NCBI GenBank assembly: GCA_002480085.1
Contig: DKPJ01000011.1
Location: forward strand, 112,460 to 176,459
Origin: Enterobacteriaceae bacterium UBA7338
Lineage (GTDB): Bacteria; Pseudomonadota; Gammaproteobacteria; Enterobacterales; Enterobacteriaceae
Direction of reading: 5' to 3'
DNA: 64,000 bases
Shown here: positions 25,304-33,307 of the stretch, one piece after another
Position numbering within the stretch: the stretch's first letter is position 1
Layout of the letters: each line of letters opens with the position of its first letter
Notes under the pieces: model-generated
The model's database searches: none
What the model was told of the DNA's origin: nothing
The model's input: the letters and a program-made list of their open reading frames with translations, nothing else
Program-made: the position numbers and the translations under genes

Positions 25304-27097
25304 ATGAGTAAGAAAGTGATTGTGTTTGGCGTCGATGGATTGATGATGCCGTTGATCCAGAAGTTTGCTGCCGAGGGAGAACTGCCGCATATCAGCCGGA
25401 TGCTGGAGCAGGGCGCGGCCACCGAGCTGCTGCCCTACATCTCTGCCTGGGGCGATGTGAACTGGGCGGCATTTATTAGCGGGCAAAGCCCCGGCACCTC
25501 GTGGCGCGGCCAGGCGCTACCGGCTGACTATTCACGCACGCAGCCGCTGCTGCACAAGATGGCAGCGCAGGGGCTACGCGCCGCGCTGGTCCACTTCCCG
25601 GAGAGCGTGGCCGCGCCGACGCCCCATTTTACACTCTCTCCCTACTGGTCCGCCCCGGAGCCGAATCCGCACACCTTTGCCGCCCCGGCAATATTTACTA
25701 CCGACGCCGCCCGCTTTGATGCACCAGGCAAAGCCTGCCAGCAGACCCTGGGCTGGCCGCCCTCTTCGCCGCTGGCCTATCACGACAAGGGGCTATGGCA
25801 GCCGCTGATTAGTGATGAAGAGGGGCGGCGCTACCGCCTGACGATCCGTTCAGCGCACGGCGCAGAAGTGACGCTGGCGCTGGATGTGCAGACCCGCATG
25901 CTGGGCGTGGGTGATGCGCAGGTCATCCTGACACTGGGGGAGTGGAGTAACTGGTTGCCACTGGGGGACGTGGCCGAAGGTGGCGCAGCCCGCTTCTGGC
26001 TAGCGCGTTTCGCACCGCATACGCGGGAGATTGAGATTATCCAGAGCGAGGTGAGCTATCCTCAACGCCTCGCCTCCGACGGCGCGCTGGCGCGGCAGCT
26101 TATCGACAAGCTGGGGCCGTTCCACAGCCAGTGGGCGGTGAAGGCCTCGCCGGATGAGGCGTATATAGCCTCTACCCTGGAGGATGCCGAACGCCAGTCG
26201 CTGTGGCTGGCGGAGAGCGCCATCCGTTTGACTCATGAGCACGGTTACGCCCTCTGGGCAGCGGTGCATCACCTGATCGATGAGTCGCACCATCTCTGCC
26301 TTGGTCAGTACGATCCGGCCTCGCCGTTTTACGATGCGCAGCAGGCTCCGCGCTATGAAGCCGTCATTCGCGAGTGCTATAAGGTGCTCGATCGCTCGAT
26401 CGGCAAAATCATCGACAGCATGGATGACGAGACCACGCTGCTGCTGGCCTCCGATCACGGGGCGGTGCCTAACCACTTTATGTGCGACGTCAACCGCTAC
26501 CTGGCGAAACAGGGCCTGGTGACGCTGGACGCCAATGGCCTGCCAGTGCGCAGCCAAAGCCAGGTCTACCTGAAGGATGAGCGCGGCGGGCTGGAGATCT
26601 TTATCAACGCCGATAGTGTTGCCCCGGCGGCGTATGGTGCAGTTCAGGACCAGCTTCTGCACCTGCTGCGCAGCTGGCATATTGAGCACCAAGGGCAGAA
26701 ACGCTACGCCGTGGCGTGGGCGGTGCGCAAAGAGGATGCGGTGGGGATCGGCTACTGGGGAGAGCATACTGGCGACGTGCTCTTTACCTACGACACCGGC
26801 TTTGTCTGGGGAACCAGCCTCGGCGGCGAGGATATCTGTCCCGTGGTCGCACCGGGGGCTAATCATGGCCCGCAAAAGCCGACGGCAGAGACGGCGCATA
26901 CCTCTAACTACGGCGTGCTGCTTGCTTTCGGGGCGGGGATCCGTAACGGTTACTATCACGATCGCCATCGTCATGGCCCGTACCGGATGGCCGATCCCGG
27001 CGCAACTATTGCTCATCTGCTGGACGTGGAGCAGGATACTCTGGACGGCGCTGTCATGCAGGCGCTGCTGACAGGGGAAAGAGAGGAGACGCGATGA
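25304..27097 (+). CDS. Alkaline-phosphatase-superfamily phosphodiesterase/pyrophosphatase-like enzyme
   Basis: This 597-residue cytoplasmic protein (no signal peptide) belongs to the type I phosphodiesterase/nucleotide pyrophosphatase branch of the alkaline phosphatase superfamily. Metal-ligand-like sites are Asp11 (FGVDGL), the HHLIDESHH cluster, LLASDHGAVPNH and a C-terminal NHGPQKPT His. The segment where the Thr or Ser nucleophile normally sits reads SAWGDVNWAAFISGQSPG and lacks Thr, so the mechanism may be altered. It would hydrolyse a phosphate- or sulfate-containing compound brought in by the importer encoded just upstream. The stop overlaps the SDR start by four bases. Substrate unknown. 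Confidence 0.75.
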   Translation: MSKKVIVFGVDGLMMPLIQKFAAEGELPHISRMLEQGAATELLPYISAWGDVNWAAFISGQSPGTSWRGQALPADYSRTQPLLHKMAAQGLRAALVHFPESVAAPTPHFTLSPYWSAPEPNPHTFAAPAIFTTDAARFDAPGKACQQTLGWPPSSPLAYHDKGLWQPLISDEEGRRYRLTIRSAHGAEVTLALDVQTRMLGVGDAQVILTLGEWSNWLPLGDVAEGGAARFWLARFAPHTREIEIIQSEVSYPQRLASDGALARQLIDKLGPFHSQWAVKASPDEAYIASTLEDAERQSLWLAESAIRLTHEHGYALWAAVHHLIDESHHLCLGQYDPASPFYDAQQAPRYEAVIRECYKVLDRSIGKIIDSMDDETTLLLASDHGAVPNHFMCDVNRYLAKQGLVTLDANGLPVRSQSQVYLKDERGGLEIFINADSVAPAAYGAVQDQLLHLLRSWHIEHQGQKRYAVAWAVRKEDAVGIGYWGEHTGDVLFTYDTGFVWGTSLGGEDICPVVAPGANHGPQKPTAETAHTSNYGVLLAFGAGIRNGYYHDRHRHGPYRMADPGATIAHLLDVEQDTLDGAVMQALLTGEREETR

Positions 27098-27855
27098 CCG
27101 AGCACCGTTATACCCGTTACGCCAGCCTGGAGGATAGGGTGGTGGTGATTACCGGCGGCGCCAGCGGGATTGGTGCCGATCTGGTGGCGGCCTTCAGCCA
27201 GCAGGCGAGCCGCGTTCATTTTCTCGATATCGACAGCCACGCCGGGGGCGCCGTTGCCGAGGCCAACGGCGCCCAGTTTCACTTTACCGATTTGCGCGAT
27301 ATTCCGGCCCTGAGAGAGGCCATTGCGTCTATTGCCGAACAGGAGGGGGGTATCGACGTGCTGATCAACAATGCTGCCTGTGACGATCGGCACGATACTT
27401 TTGCCGTAGAGCCGGAGGGGTGGCGTGCCAGTCTGGGGGTGAATCTCGATCATCAGTTCTTTGCCAGCCAGGCCGTTGCGGCCCTGATGAAGCGGCAGTC
27501 GGGGGGCAATATTATCCTTACCAGCTCAACGTCGTTTATGAAGGGACGGCCGGGCATGGTGGGTTACACCACGGCAAAGGCGGCCATTGTCGGGCTGAGC
27601 CAGACGCTGGCGCGGGAGCTGGGGCCTTCTGGCATTCGGGTGAACTGTATTGTTCCCGGCGCGATCTCTACCCCGCGTCAGCAGGCGCTGTGGCGTACGC
27701 CGCAGTCGGAGCAGGAGATCAACGCCATGCAGTCGCTTGATATTACTCTGGAGGGTCGGGATGTGGCCGCGATGGCGCTGTTTATCGCCTCTGACGACGC
27801 ACGCGGCTGTACGGGCGCGCTCTTTTTTGTCGATGCCGGTATTCGTCTGGTTTAA
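27094..27855 (+). CDS. Short-chain dehydrogenase/reductase (SDR)
   Basis: This classical SDR oxidoreductase (253 residues) has the Rossmann motif VVITGGASGIGADLV near residue 15, the NNAA structural motif, the catalytic Ser in LTSSTSFM and the YTTAKAA catalytic Tyr-Lys pair. The acidic residue after the second strand (FLDIDS) favours NAD(H) over NADP(H). It closes the seven-gene operon and presumably oxidises the alcohol released by the upstream enzymes. Substrate not predictable. Confidence 0.85.
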   Translation: MTEHRYTRYASLEDRVVVITGGASGIGADLVAAFSQQASRVHFLDIDSHAGGAVAEANGAQFHFTDLRDIPALREAIASIAEQEGGIDVLINNAACDDRHDTFAVEPEGWRASLGVNLDHQFFASQAVAALMKRQSGGNIILTSSTSFMKGRPGMVGYTTAKAAIVGLSQTLARELGPSGIRVNCIVPGAISTPRQQALWRTPQSEQEINAMQSLDITLEGRDVAAMALFIASDDARGCTGALFFVDAGIRLV

Positions 27856-28103
27856 CCCGCGGTCTCACCAGCGAATTATGCTGCGGGCTATGGCGGAAAC
27901 AGGCAGGCAGGCTACACTCTCGGAGGTACCTTTTAGCCTGAGTACGTTTTTTACGGTATCGCCATAGCTAAAGCCGCACGAACGCTGTGGGGGATAGAGG
28001 TGTAAAATCAGGGTGTTACCGATAAAAACCCTGTACATTACGGGCTAAATTGTTTAGCGTCGTACCGTTTGAATATCCGGCAAAAGAAGCAACTGGCACA
28101 GAT

Positions 28104-28370
28104 ATGAATAGATTTGATGATAAAAGATTGACCGATATTGTGCTGGGAGAAGCCATTCTTGCTCTTTTGAGCGAGGGCGATCCCATAACGCCGCACAGTC
28201 TGATAGAAAAACTTCAGCTTATGGCTCTCACAGAAAATTTGTCGTTCAGAAAGCAGGCGTGCACCAGCGCCATCATTGAGGTACAGAGCAGCCTTATGCC
28301 TCAATCCTCGGAGTACAGCAGCTTTCAGGTAAGTAACGAATACCCTTCCAGCAGTAAAATGATCCACTGA
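28104..28370 (+). CDS. Small YmgA/YmgB (AriR)-like regulatory protein, tentative
   Basis: This 88-residue protein starts at ATG 28104. Its first 60 residues (LTDIVLGEAILALLSEGDPI, then LIEKLQLMALTENLSF) follow the pattern of the enterobacterial YmgA/YmgB/YcgZ connector family: a helix ending in LL..G, a short turn and a longer helix. These small proteins influence the Rcs system and biofilm formation. The rest of the chain, from about 65, is Ser-rich and looks unstructured. The ribosome site is weak, so the start is uncertain. Base composition is lower in GC than the neighbours, suggestive of recent gain. Confidence 0.5.
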   Translation: MNRFDDKRLTDIVLGEAILALLSEGDPITPHSLIEKLQLMALTENLSFRKQACTSAIIEVQSSLMPQSSEYSSFQVSNEYPSSSKMIH

Positions 28371-28415
28371 TAGCCAGAGCACTCCGCCTGTTCGCACTAT
28401 TCGCCACAGAGTTCA

Positions 28416-28628
28416 TCATACTCTGTCGGCGATTGCGCGCATCGCTTGAGTGTATGCGCAATTAGCGTTCTGATCCGCCTGCTGCTGCAAGAATGCCATC
28501 ATGCTTTGCGCCTGTAAAGGTTGACCCGTTTTCAGCAGCTGCAACGCTATTTGTCCAACTACCGCGTGCATATCATCACTGTTTTCAAGCTGTAAGTTTT
28601 CCAAAACGTTTACCTTACGGAATAGCAT
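28416..28628 (-). CDS. Small helical protein of unknown function downstream of marR
   Basis: This 70-residue open frame overlaps the end of the MarR-type gene by 14 bases on the same strand, so translational coupling is likely. Its core, MHAVVGQIALQLLKTGQPLQ followed by AQSMMAFLQQQADQN, has the same helix-LL-x-x-G-helix outline as the YmgB/YcgZ family, and it could be a distant member; the similarity is by pattern only. It may be regulated together with the MarR repressor. I do not recognise it otherwise. Confidence 0.5.
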   Translation of the reverse strand: MLFRKVNVLENLQLENSDDMHAVVGQIALQLLKTGQPLQAQSMMAFLQQQADQNANCAYTQAMRAIADRV

Positions 28629-29097
28629 TGATCAATTTCTGCCGCAGTTTCGCTACCCTGACCGTCAGGTCCGACAGCTCTTCAATCGGCGTGTCCATTA
28701 CAGAGATCATGTCTGCCGGTACACCCGCCGCGCGCGTTTTCAGCTCCTGTCCCTGCTCGGTAAGGGAGATGAGCACCTTTCTCTCATCCCGGCCCACGTC
28801 ACGTCGTCTGCTAATGAACCCTGACTCTTCAAGTCGCTTCAGCAGCTGGCTGAGGGTGCCAGAGTCGAGCTGCACCCGCGCGCCAATCTCAGAGACCGTC
28901 ACGTTGTCCTTCTCCCACAGGGCCAGCAGAACCAGATACTGCGGATAGGTCAGCCCCAAAGGTTTCAGCCGCGACTGGTAGAGCTTGGTCATGGCCAGAG
29001 AAGCGGAATAGAGGGCAAAACAGAGGAACTGGTCCACCGTAACGGGCGCCTCGCTTTGTGCCGGTGCCCCACACGCCTCGATTTTATCTTCTTTCAT
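28615..29097 (-). CDS. MarR-family regulator, OhrR-like
   Basis: This winged-helix MarR regulator (160 residues) resembles organic-peroxide sensors of the OhrR type. Cys26 in VDQFLCFALYSASLAMTKLY is in the position of the redox-sensing Cys of OhrR, and the tyrosines of LTYPQYLVLLALWE are also kept. The recognition region is VQLDSGTLSQLLKRLEESG and the wing RRDVGRDERKVLISLT. OhrR normally sits beside ohr, which is not in this window. It is divergent from the Zur-boxed COG0523 gene and precedes the small protein at 28416. Its target is unknown. Confidence 0.8.
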   Translation of the reverse strand: MKEDKIEACGAPAQSEAPVTVDQFLCFALYSASLAMTKLYQSRLKPLGLTYPQYLVLLALWEKDNVTVSEIGARVQLDSGTLSQLLKRLEESGFISRRRDVGRDERKVLISLTEQGQELKTRAAGVPADMISVMDTPIEELSDLTVRVAKLRQKLINAIP

Positions 29098-29221
29098 ATC
29101 GTATCTATTTCTGAGTCAGAGTCCGGAGTACGAAACGCCGGGCTAACCATTTCATTACGTTCATATAAATATTGATCTAAATACAATTGATGTCAACTTA
29201 ATATCCGCGCTTTAACGCTCT

Positions 29222-29244
29222 CTTTTGTTATGTTATAACATTTC
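29222..29244 (+). promoter_or_regulatory. Zur box in front of the COG0523 gene
   Basis: The 23-bp site has TGTTAT left of centre and TATAACATTTC on the right. Compared with the enterobacterial Zur consensus (AATGTTATANTATAACATT core plus flanks), 18 of 22 defined positions agree and the right half is perfect. It ends 25 bases before the ATG, overlapping the likely core promoter, which fits zinc-dependent repression. Confidence 0.75.
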
Positions 29245-29268
29245 GCAAATAAGAGAGAGGTGAGCGAA

Positions 29269-30507
29269 ATGGCAGAAACAAGCACTAAAACAGGCGAAGC
29301 GAAGCGATTACCGGTTACCGTCCTGTCCGGTTTTTTGGGCGCAGGGAAAACCACGCTGCTTAACCATATCCTGAACAACCGGGAGAGCAGACGCGTGGCG
29401 GTTATCGTTAACGATATGTCAGAGGTGAATATCGACGCCGCGCTGGTCAGGGACGGCGGAGCCGAGCTGTCGCGTACCGACGAGAAGCTGGTGGAGATGA
29501 GTAACGGCTGCATCTGCTGCACGCTGCGGGAGGATCTGCTGGTTGAGGTGAGCCGCCTGGCACGGGAGGGGCGTTTTGACCAGCTGGTGATCGAGTCCAC
29601 CGGCATCGCGGAGCCGCTCCCGGTGGCAGAGACCTTTACCTTCGCCGACGATGAAGGGCGAAGCCTCGCGGACGTGGCGCGCCTCGATACCATGGTTACC
29701 GTCATCGATGCCTTTAACTTTCTTAACGACTACGGCTCGGAAGAGAGCATCCACTCGCGGGGTGAATCATTAGGGGAGGAGGATAACCGCAGCGTGGTGG
29801 ATCTGCTGATCGAGCAGGTTGAGTTTTGCGATGTGCTGGTGATCAACAAGATCGATCTGATTAGCGACGAGCAGCAGCGCAGGCTGCTGGCTATTCTGCG
29901 CTCTCTCAACCCTGGGGCAAAAATAGTCACTGCGCAATTCGGCCAGGTGCCGCTGAGGGAGGTACTCAACACCGGACTGTTCGATTTTGCTAAAGCTGCC
30001 CAGTCGCCGGGCTGGCTCAAGGAGCTGCGCGGAGAGCATACCCCGGAGACGGAGGAGTATGGCATCACCAGCTTTGCTTACCGCGCCCGGCGGCCTTTCC
30101 ATCCCGCCCGCTTCGCGCAGGTGCTGGAGAACGAATTGACGGGTGTGGTGCGCTCAAAAGGCTACTTCTGGCTGGCCAGCCGACCGGAGTTTGCCGGTTC
30201 CTGGTCTCACGCGGGCGGCGTGGCGCGTCAGGGGCTGGCGGGAAGCTGGTGGGCCAGCACTCCCCGGGAGCGCTGGCCGGAAGATGAGGAGTCGTTGCAG
30301 TTTATTATGGCTAACTGGCTTGAAGGGGTTGGCGATGCCCGCCAGGAGCTGGTGTTTATCGGGATGGAGATGAACGAGGCGCGGCTACGGGCGCAGCTGG
30401 ATGCGGCTCTGCTGACGGATCGGGAGATGGCCGAAGGGCCGCAGCGCTGGACAGGCTACGAGGATCCCATCGACCCCTGGTTTGAGGAGAGCAGCGATGC
30501 GCAATAG
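29269..30507 (+). CDS. COG0523 (CobW/ZigA-type) GTPase, putative zinc chaperone
   Basis: This G3E-family P-loop GTPase (412 residues) is of the kind used as zinc metallochaperone under starvation (ZigA/YeiR-like). Walker A is GFLGAGKTT, the metal-binding motif Cys81-Ile-Cys83-Cys84 lies in SNGCICCTLRED, the Asp of Walker B is in VIESTGIAEP, and NKID is the guanine motif. The C-terminal CobW_C domain covers about 255-390. ATG 29269 is chosen over the in-frame GTG nine bases upstream because GAGAGAGG then lies at proper distance. A Zur box sits directly upstream, and the importer genes follow with overlaps. Confidence 0.88.
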   Translation: MAETSTKTGEAKRLPVTVLSGFLGAGKTTLLNHILNNRESRRVAVIVNDMSEVNIDAALVRDGGAELSRTDEKLVEMSNGCICCTLREDLLVEVSRLAREGRFDQLVIESTGIAEPLPVAETFTFADDEGRSLADVARLDTMVTVIDAFNFLNDYGSEESIHSRGESLGEEDNRSVVDLLIEQVEFCDVLVINKIDLISDEQQRRLLAILRSLNPGAKIVTAQFGQVPLREVLNTGLFDFAKAAQSPGWLKELRGEHTPETEEYGITSFAYRARRPFHPARFAQVLENELTGVVRSKGYFWLASRPEFAGSWSHAGGVARQGLAGSWWASTPRERWPEDEESLQFIMANWLEGVGDARQELVFIGMEMNEARLRAQLDAALLTDREMAEGPQRWTGYEDPIDPWFEESSDAQ

Positions 30508-31507
30508 TCGTCTGCTCCTGCTCGCCGCGCTGCTCGGCTTTGCCGCCGCCGCGCCCGCCGCCAGTTTCCCCGTCACGGTGGAGAACTGCGGCGTGAAGCA
30601 AACATTTACCGCGCCGCCGCAAAAGGTGGTCACCGTCGGGCAGCACGAAACCGAGCTGCTGCTGGCCCTCGGGCTGGGAGATAAAATCAGCGCCACCTCA
30701 GTGTGGTTTGGCAAACTGCCTGCGTCACTCGCCGAAGAGGGCAAGGATCTGAAAAAGCTGGCGGAGAACGCACCGTCGTTTGAATCGGTGGTGGCCCAGA
30801 GGCCGGATCTGGTTCTCGCCCAGTACCACTGGCATATTGGCCCGCAGGGAGAGGTAGGCAACCGGGAGCAGTTTGCCAGCCTCGGGATCAAAACCTGGAT
30901 CTCGCCCGCTGACTGCATCGGTAAAAATGTCACCGACACCTCAAACGCCGACGGGGCGCGCAGCGTTCCCTTCTCATTACAGGCGATTGAAGAGGAGGTG
31001 AGTCAGCTGGCGGCTATCTTCGGCGTGACTGAACAAGGTCAGAAGCTCAATCAGGCGCTGGCCGCGCGCATCGCCCACGCCCAGCGCCAGGCAGGATCCC
31101 ATTCTCAGCAGCCGCTGAAGGTGGTGTTCTGGTTCTCCAGCAGCCGTCTGAATGGCGATCCCTGGGTGGCAGGTAACTATGGCGCACCCGGCTGGATAAG
31201 CAAAACCCTCGGTCTCACCAACGTCGTGGAGTCGAAGGATGAGTGGCCCGCGGTGACGTGGGAGTCCATCGCCCGCGCGCAGCCCGATATTATCGTCATT
31301 GCCGATATGGCGCGCCGTCTCTACCCGGCGGACAATGTAGCGGTGAAGGAGCAGTTCCTGCGCAGCGATCCGGTGACCAGGGCAATCCCGGCCGTGAAAA
31401 ACAACCGCATCATCGTGGTGCCCGCCATGTCTCTGAATCCGTCCCTACGGAATGTTGATGCCGTTGAGCTGATTGGCGACAGACTGGCGGATCGGATCAC
31501 GCCATGA
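30497..31507 (+). CDS. FecB/BtuF-type binding protein of the Zur-linked importer
   Basis: This type III periplasmic binding protein (336 residues) starts at ATG 30497 with AGGAGA six bases before it, overlapping the GTPase stop; the signal peptide is MRNSRLLLLAALLGFAAAAP plus AAS. Two Cys (VENCGVK and ADCIGK) could form a disulfide, and YHWHIG supplies clustered His residues. The family binds siderophores, cobalamin and heme; with the upstream Zur box the ligand may be zinc or a zinc chelate, which is inference. It is followed by its permease with a four-base overlap. Confidence 0.82.
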   Translation: MRNSRLLLLAALLGFAAAAPAASFPVTVENCGVKQTFTAPPQKVVTVGQHETELLLALGLGDKISATSVWFGKLPASLAEEGKDLKKLAENAPSFESVVAQRPDLVLAQYHWHIGPQGEVGNREQFASLGIKTWISPADCIGKNVTDTSNADGARSVPFSLQAIEEEVSQLAAIFGVTEQGQKLNQALAARIAHAQRQAGSHSQQPLKVVFWFSSSRLNGDPWVAGNYGAPGWISKTLGLTNVVESKDEWPAVTWESIARAQPDIIVIADMARRLYPADNVAVKEQFLRSDPVTRAIPAVKNNRIIVVPAMSLNPSLRNVDAVELIGDRLADRITP

Positions 31508-32535
31508 GCCATGCTTTATCGAGATGGCGCGCTGCCGGTCTTATGCTGGCCTGCGTGCCGGGGCTGCCGCTGATGCTGGTGCTGGCGGCGACCATTGGCG
31601 ATATGCCGGTCTCTTTTGGCGATACCGCCAGGGCGATCGGCAACGGGCTGGGATTAACCACCTTTCCACTCCCTGCCGTAGAGGCTGGGATCGTCTGGCA
31701 GTACCGGATGAGCCGGGCGGTAATGGCGGCATGCAGCGGCGGTGGGCTGGCGCTGTGTGGACTGGTGATGCAGGCCATTTTGCGTAACCCGCTGGCGGAA
31801 CCCTATCTTCTGGGTATCTCCGCAGGCGCCTCGCTGGGGGCGGTGAGCGTTATGCTGCTGGGTATCGGCGGCAGCGCCCTGAGCGTCAGCGGTGGCGCGT
31901 TCCTTGGGGCCTGCCTGGCGTTTGGCCTGATCGTGCTGATCACCCGCGGCATGAGCGACAGCCCGCCGCGCATCCTGCTGGCGGGCATTGCCGGTACCCA
32001 GCTGTTTAACGCCCTGACCGCGTACGTGGTGAGCACTTCGGCCAACGCCGAGCAGTCACGCAGCGTGATGTTCTGGCTGCTGGGAAGCTTAAGCGGCGTA
32101 CGCTGGCCGGACGCGCTGCTGAGCCTGGGGGTGACGCTGCTGGGATTCCTGATCGTTATGCGATTTGCGCGCGCGCTCGACACCTTCACCTTTGGCGATG
32201 AGGTCTCGACTACGCTCGGGATCCCGGTCACCCTGGTACGCATTGCGCTGCTGCTGACCACGGCGCTGATCACTGCCAACATCGTCAGCGCCATCGGTGC
32301 GGTCGGCTTTGTCGGCCTGGTTATTCCCCACGTAACGCGGATGCTTACCGGCGCGGGCCACGCCGTCACGGTGCCCGTAGCCTTTCTGATCGGCAGCCAC
32401 TTTATGATTGTGGCCGATATTATCTCGCGGACGTTGATTACCCATCAGGTGCTGCCCATCGGGGTGGTCACTGCCCTGGTGGGTGCGCCCGCCTTTGTTG
32501 TGCTCCTCTACCGGAGCCGGGAGAAAAATCAGTGA
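31504..32535 (+). CDS. FecCD-family ABC permease of the Zur-linked importer
   Basis: This inner-membrane permease (343 residues) is of the BtuC/FecCD class, with about ten segments. Family signatures are YRMSRAVMAACSGGGLALCG, MQAILRNPLAEPYLLGISAG and the coupling region IGAVGFVGLVIPHVTRMLTG. The start overlaps the binding-protein stop and the stop overlaps the ATPase start. One permease gene, so a homodimer. Together with the binding protein and ATPase it makes a complete type II importer under apparent zinc control. Confidence 0.87.
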   Translation: MSHALSRWRAAGLMLACVPGLPLMLVLAATIGDMPVSFGDTARAIGNGLGLTTFPLPAVEAGIVWQYRMSRAVMAACSGGGLALCGLVMQAILRNPLAEPYLLGISAGASLGAVSVMLLGIGGSALSVSGGAFLGACLAFGLIVLITRGMSDSPPRILLAGIAGTQLFNALTAYVVSTSANAEQSRSVMFWLLGSLSGVRWPDALLSLGVTLLGFLIVMRFARALDTFTFGDEVSTTLGIPVTLVRIALLLTTALITANIVSAIGAVGFVGLVIPHVTRMLTGAGHAVTVPVAFLIGSHFMIVADIISRTLITHQVLPIGVVTALVGAPAFVVLLYRSREKNQ

Positions 32536-33305
32536 ACATGCGCGCTGAACGGCTGGAGGTTACCCTCCAGTCGCGAAAAATCCTCAACGATGTTAGCCTG
32601 GCGCTGACGGGCGGTCAGACCATCGGCCTGCTGGGACCCAACGGCTCGGGCAAATCGACGCTGCTCCGCTGCCTGGCCGGGCTTTATCCTGCGCTGAAGC
32701 CGCGTGTTCATCTCAATGGCGAGCCGCTGAATACGCTTTCGCTGAAATCGCTGGCACGCCGGATGGCCTTTGTCCCGCAGCACGCGGACGCCGACGGCGA
32801 TCTCAGCGTGGAGCAGATTGTCCGCCTTGGGCGCACGCCGCACCGCCGGACGTTCGGCTCCCTGCGTGCCGACGACTGCGCCGCCGTTGAGAAAGCAATA
32901 GGCCTGATGCAGCTGGCCGGGCTACGGCATCGGCTGTGGCGTCAGCTCTCCGGCGGGGAGCGCCAGCGCTGCCAGATTGCCCGGGCGCTGGCCCAGCAGC
33001 CAGAGGTGTTACTGCTTGATGAACCTACCAACCATCTTGATATCCATCACCAGCTGGAGCTGATGGGGTTGATATCCCGGCTGCCGATGACGGTGATGAT
33101 CGCCCTGCACGATCTCAATCTGGCGGCGAACTACTGCCAGCAGCTGGTGCTGATCGAGACGGGAAGGGTGGTCAGCGTGGGGACGCCAGAGGCGGTGCTC
33201 ACCCCGGATGAGATAGAGAAGCGGTGGAAAGTGCAGGCGAAAGTGCAGAGAGAAGAGGGCGGCGCGATGAGCATTCACTATCTCCCCATCCGCCGCCCGG
33301 CATAA
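32532..33305 (+). CDS. FecE/BtuD-type ABC ATPase of the Zur-linked importer
   Basis: This ATP-binding subunit of 257 residues has Walker A GPNGSGKST, Q-loop FVPQHADADGDLSVEQIV, signature LSGGERQRCQIARAL, Walker B LLLDEPTNHLDI and switch His ALHDLNLA. GTG 32532 (overlapping the permease stop) or ATG 32538 could start it. It is the last gene of the operon: its stop is only two bases from the stop of the convergent isomerase gene, leaving no space for a terminator between them. Confidence 0.86.
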   Translation: MNMRAERLEVTLQSRKILNDVSLALTGGQTIGLLGPNGSGKSTLLRCLAGLYPALKPRVHLNGEPLNTLSLKSLARRMAFVPQHADADGDLSVEQIVRLGRTPHRRTFGSLRADDCAAVEKAIGLMQLAGLRHRLWRQLSGGERQRCQIARALAQQPEVLLLDEPTNHLDIHHQLELMGLISRLPMTVMIALHDLNLAANYCQQLVLIETGRVVSVGTPEAVLTPDEIEKRWKVQAKVQREEGGAMSIHYLPIRRPA

Positions 33306-33307
33306 CC

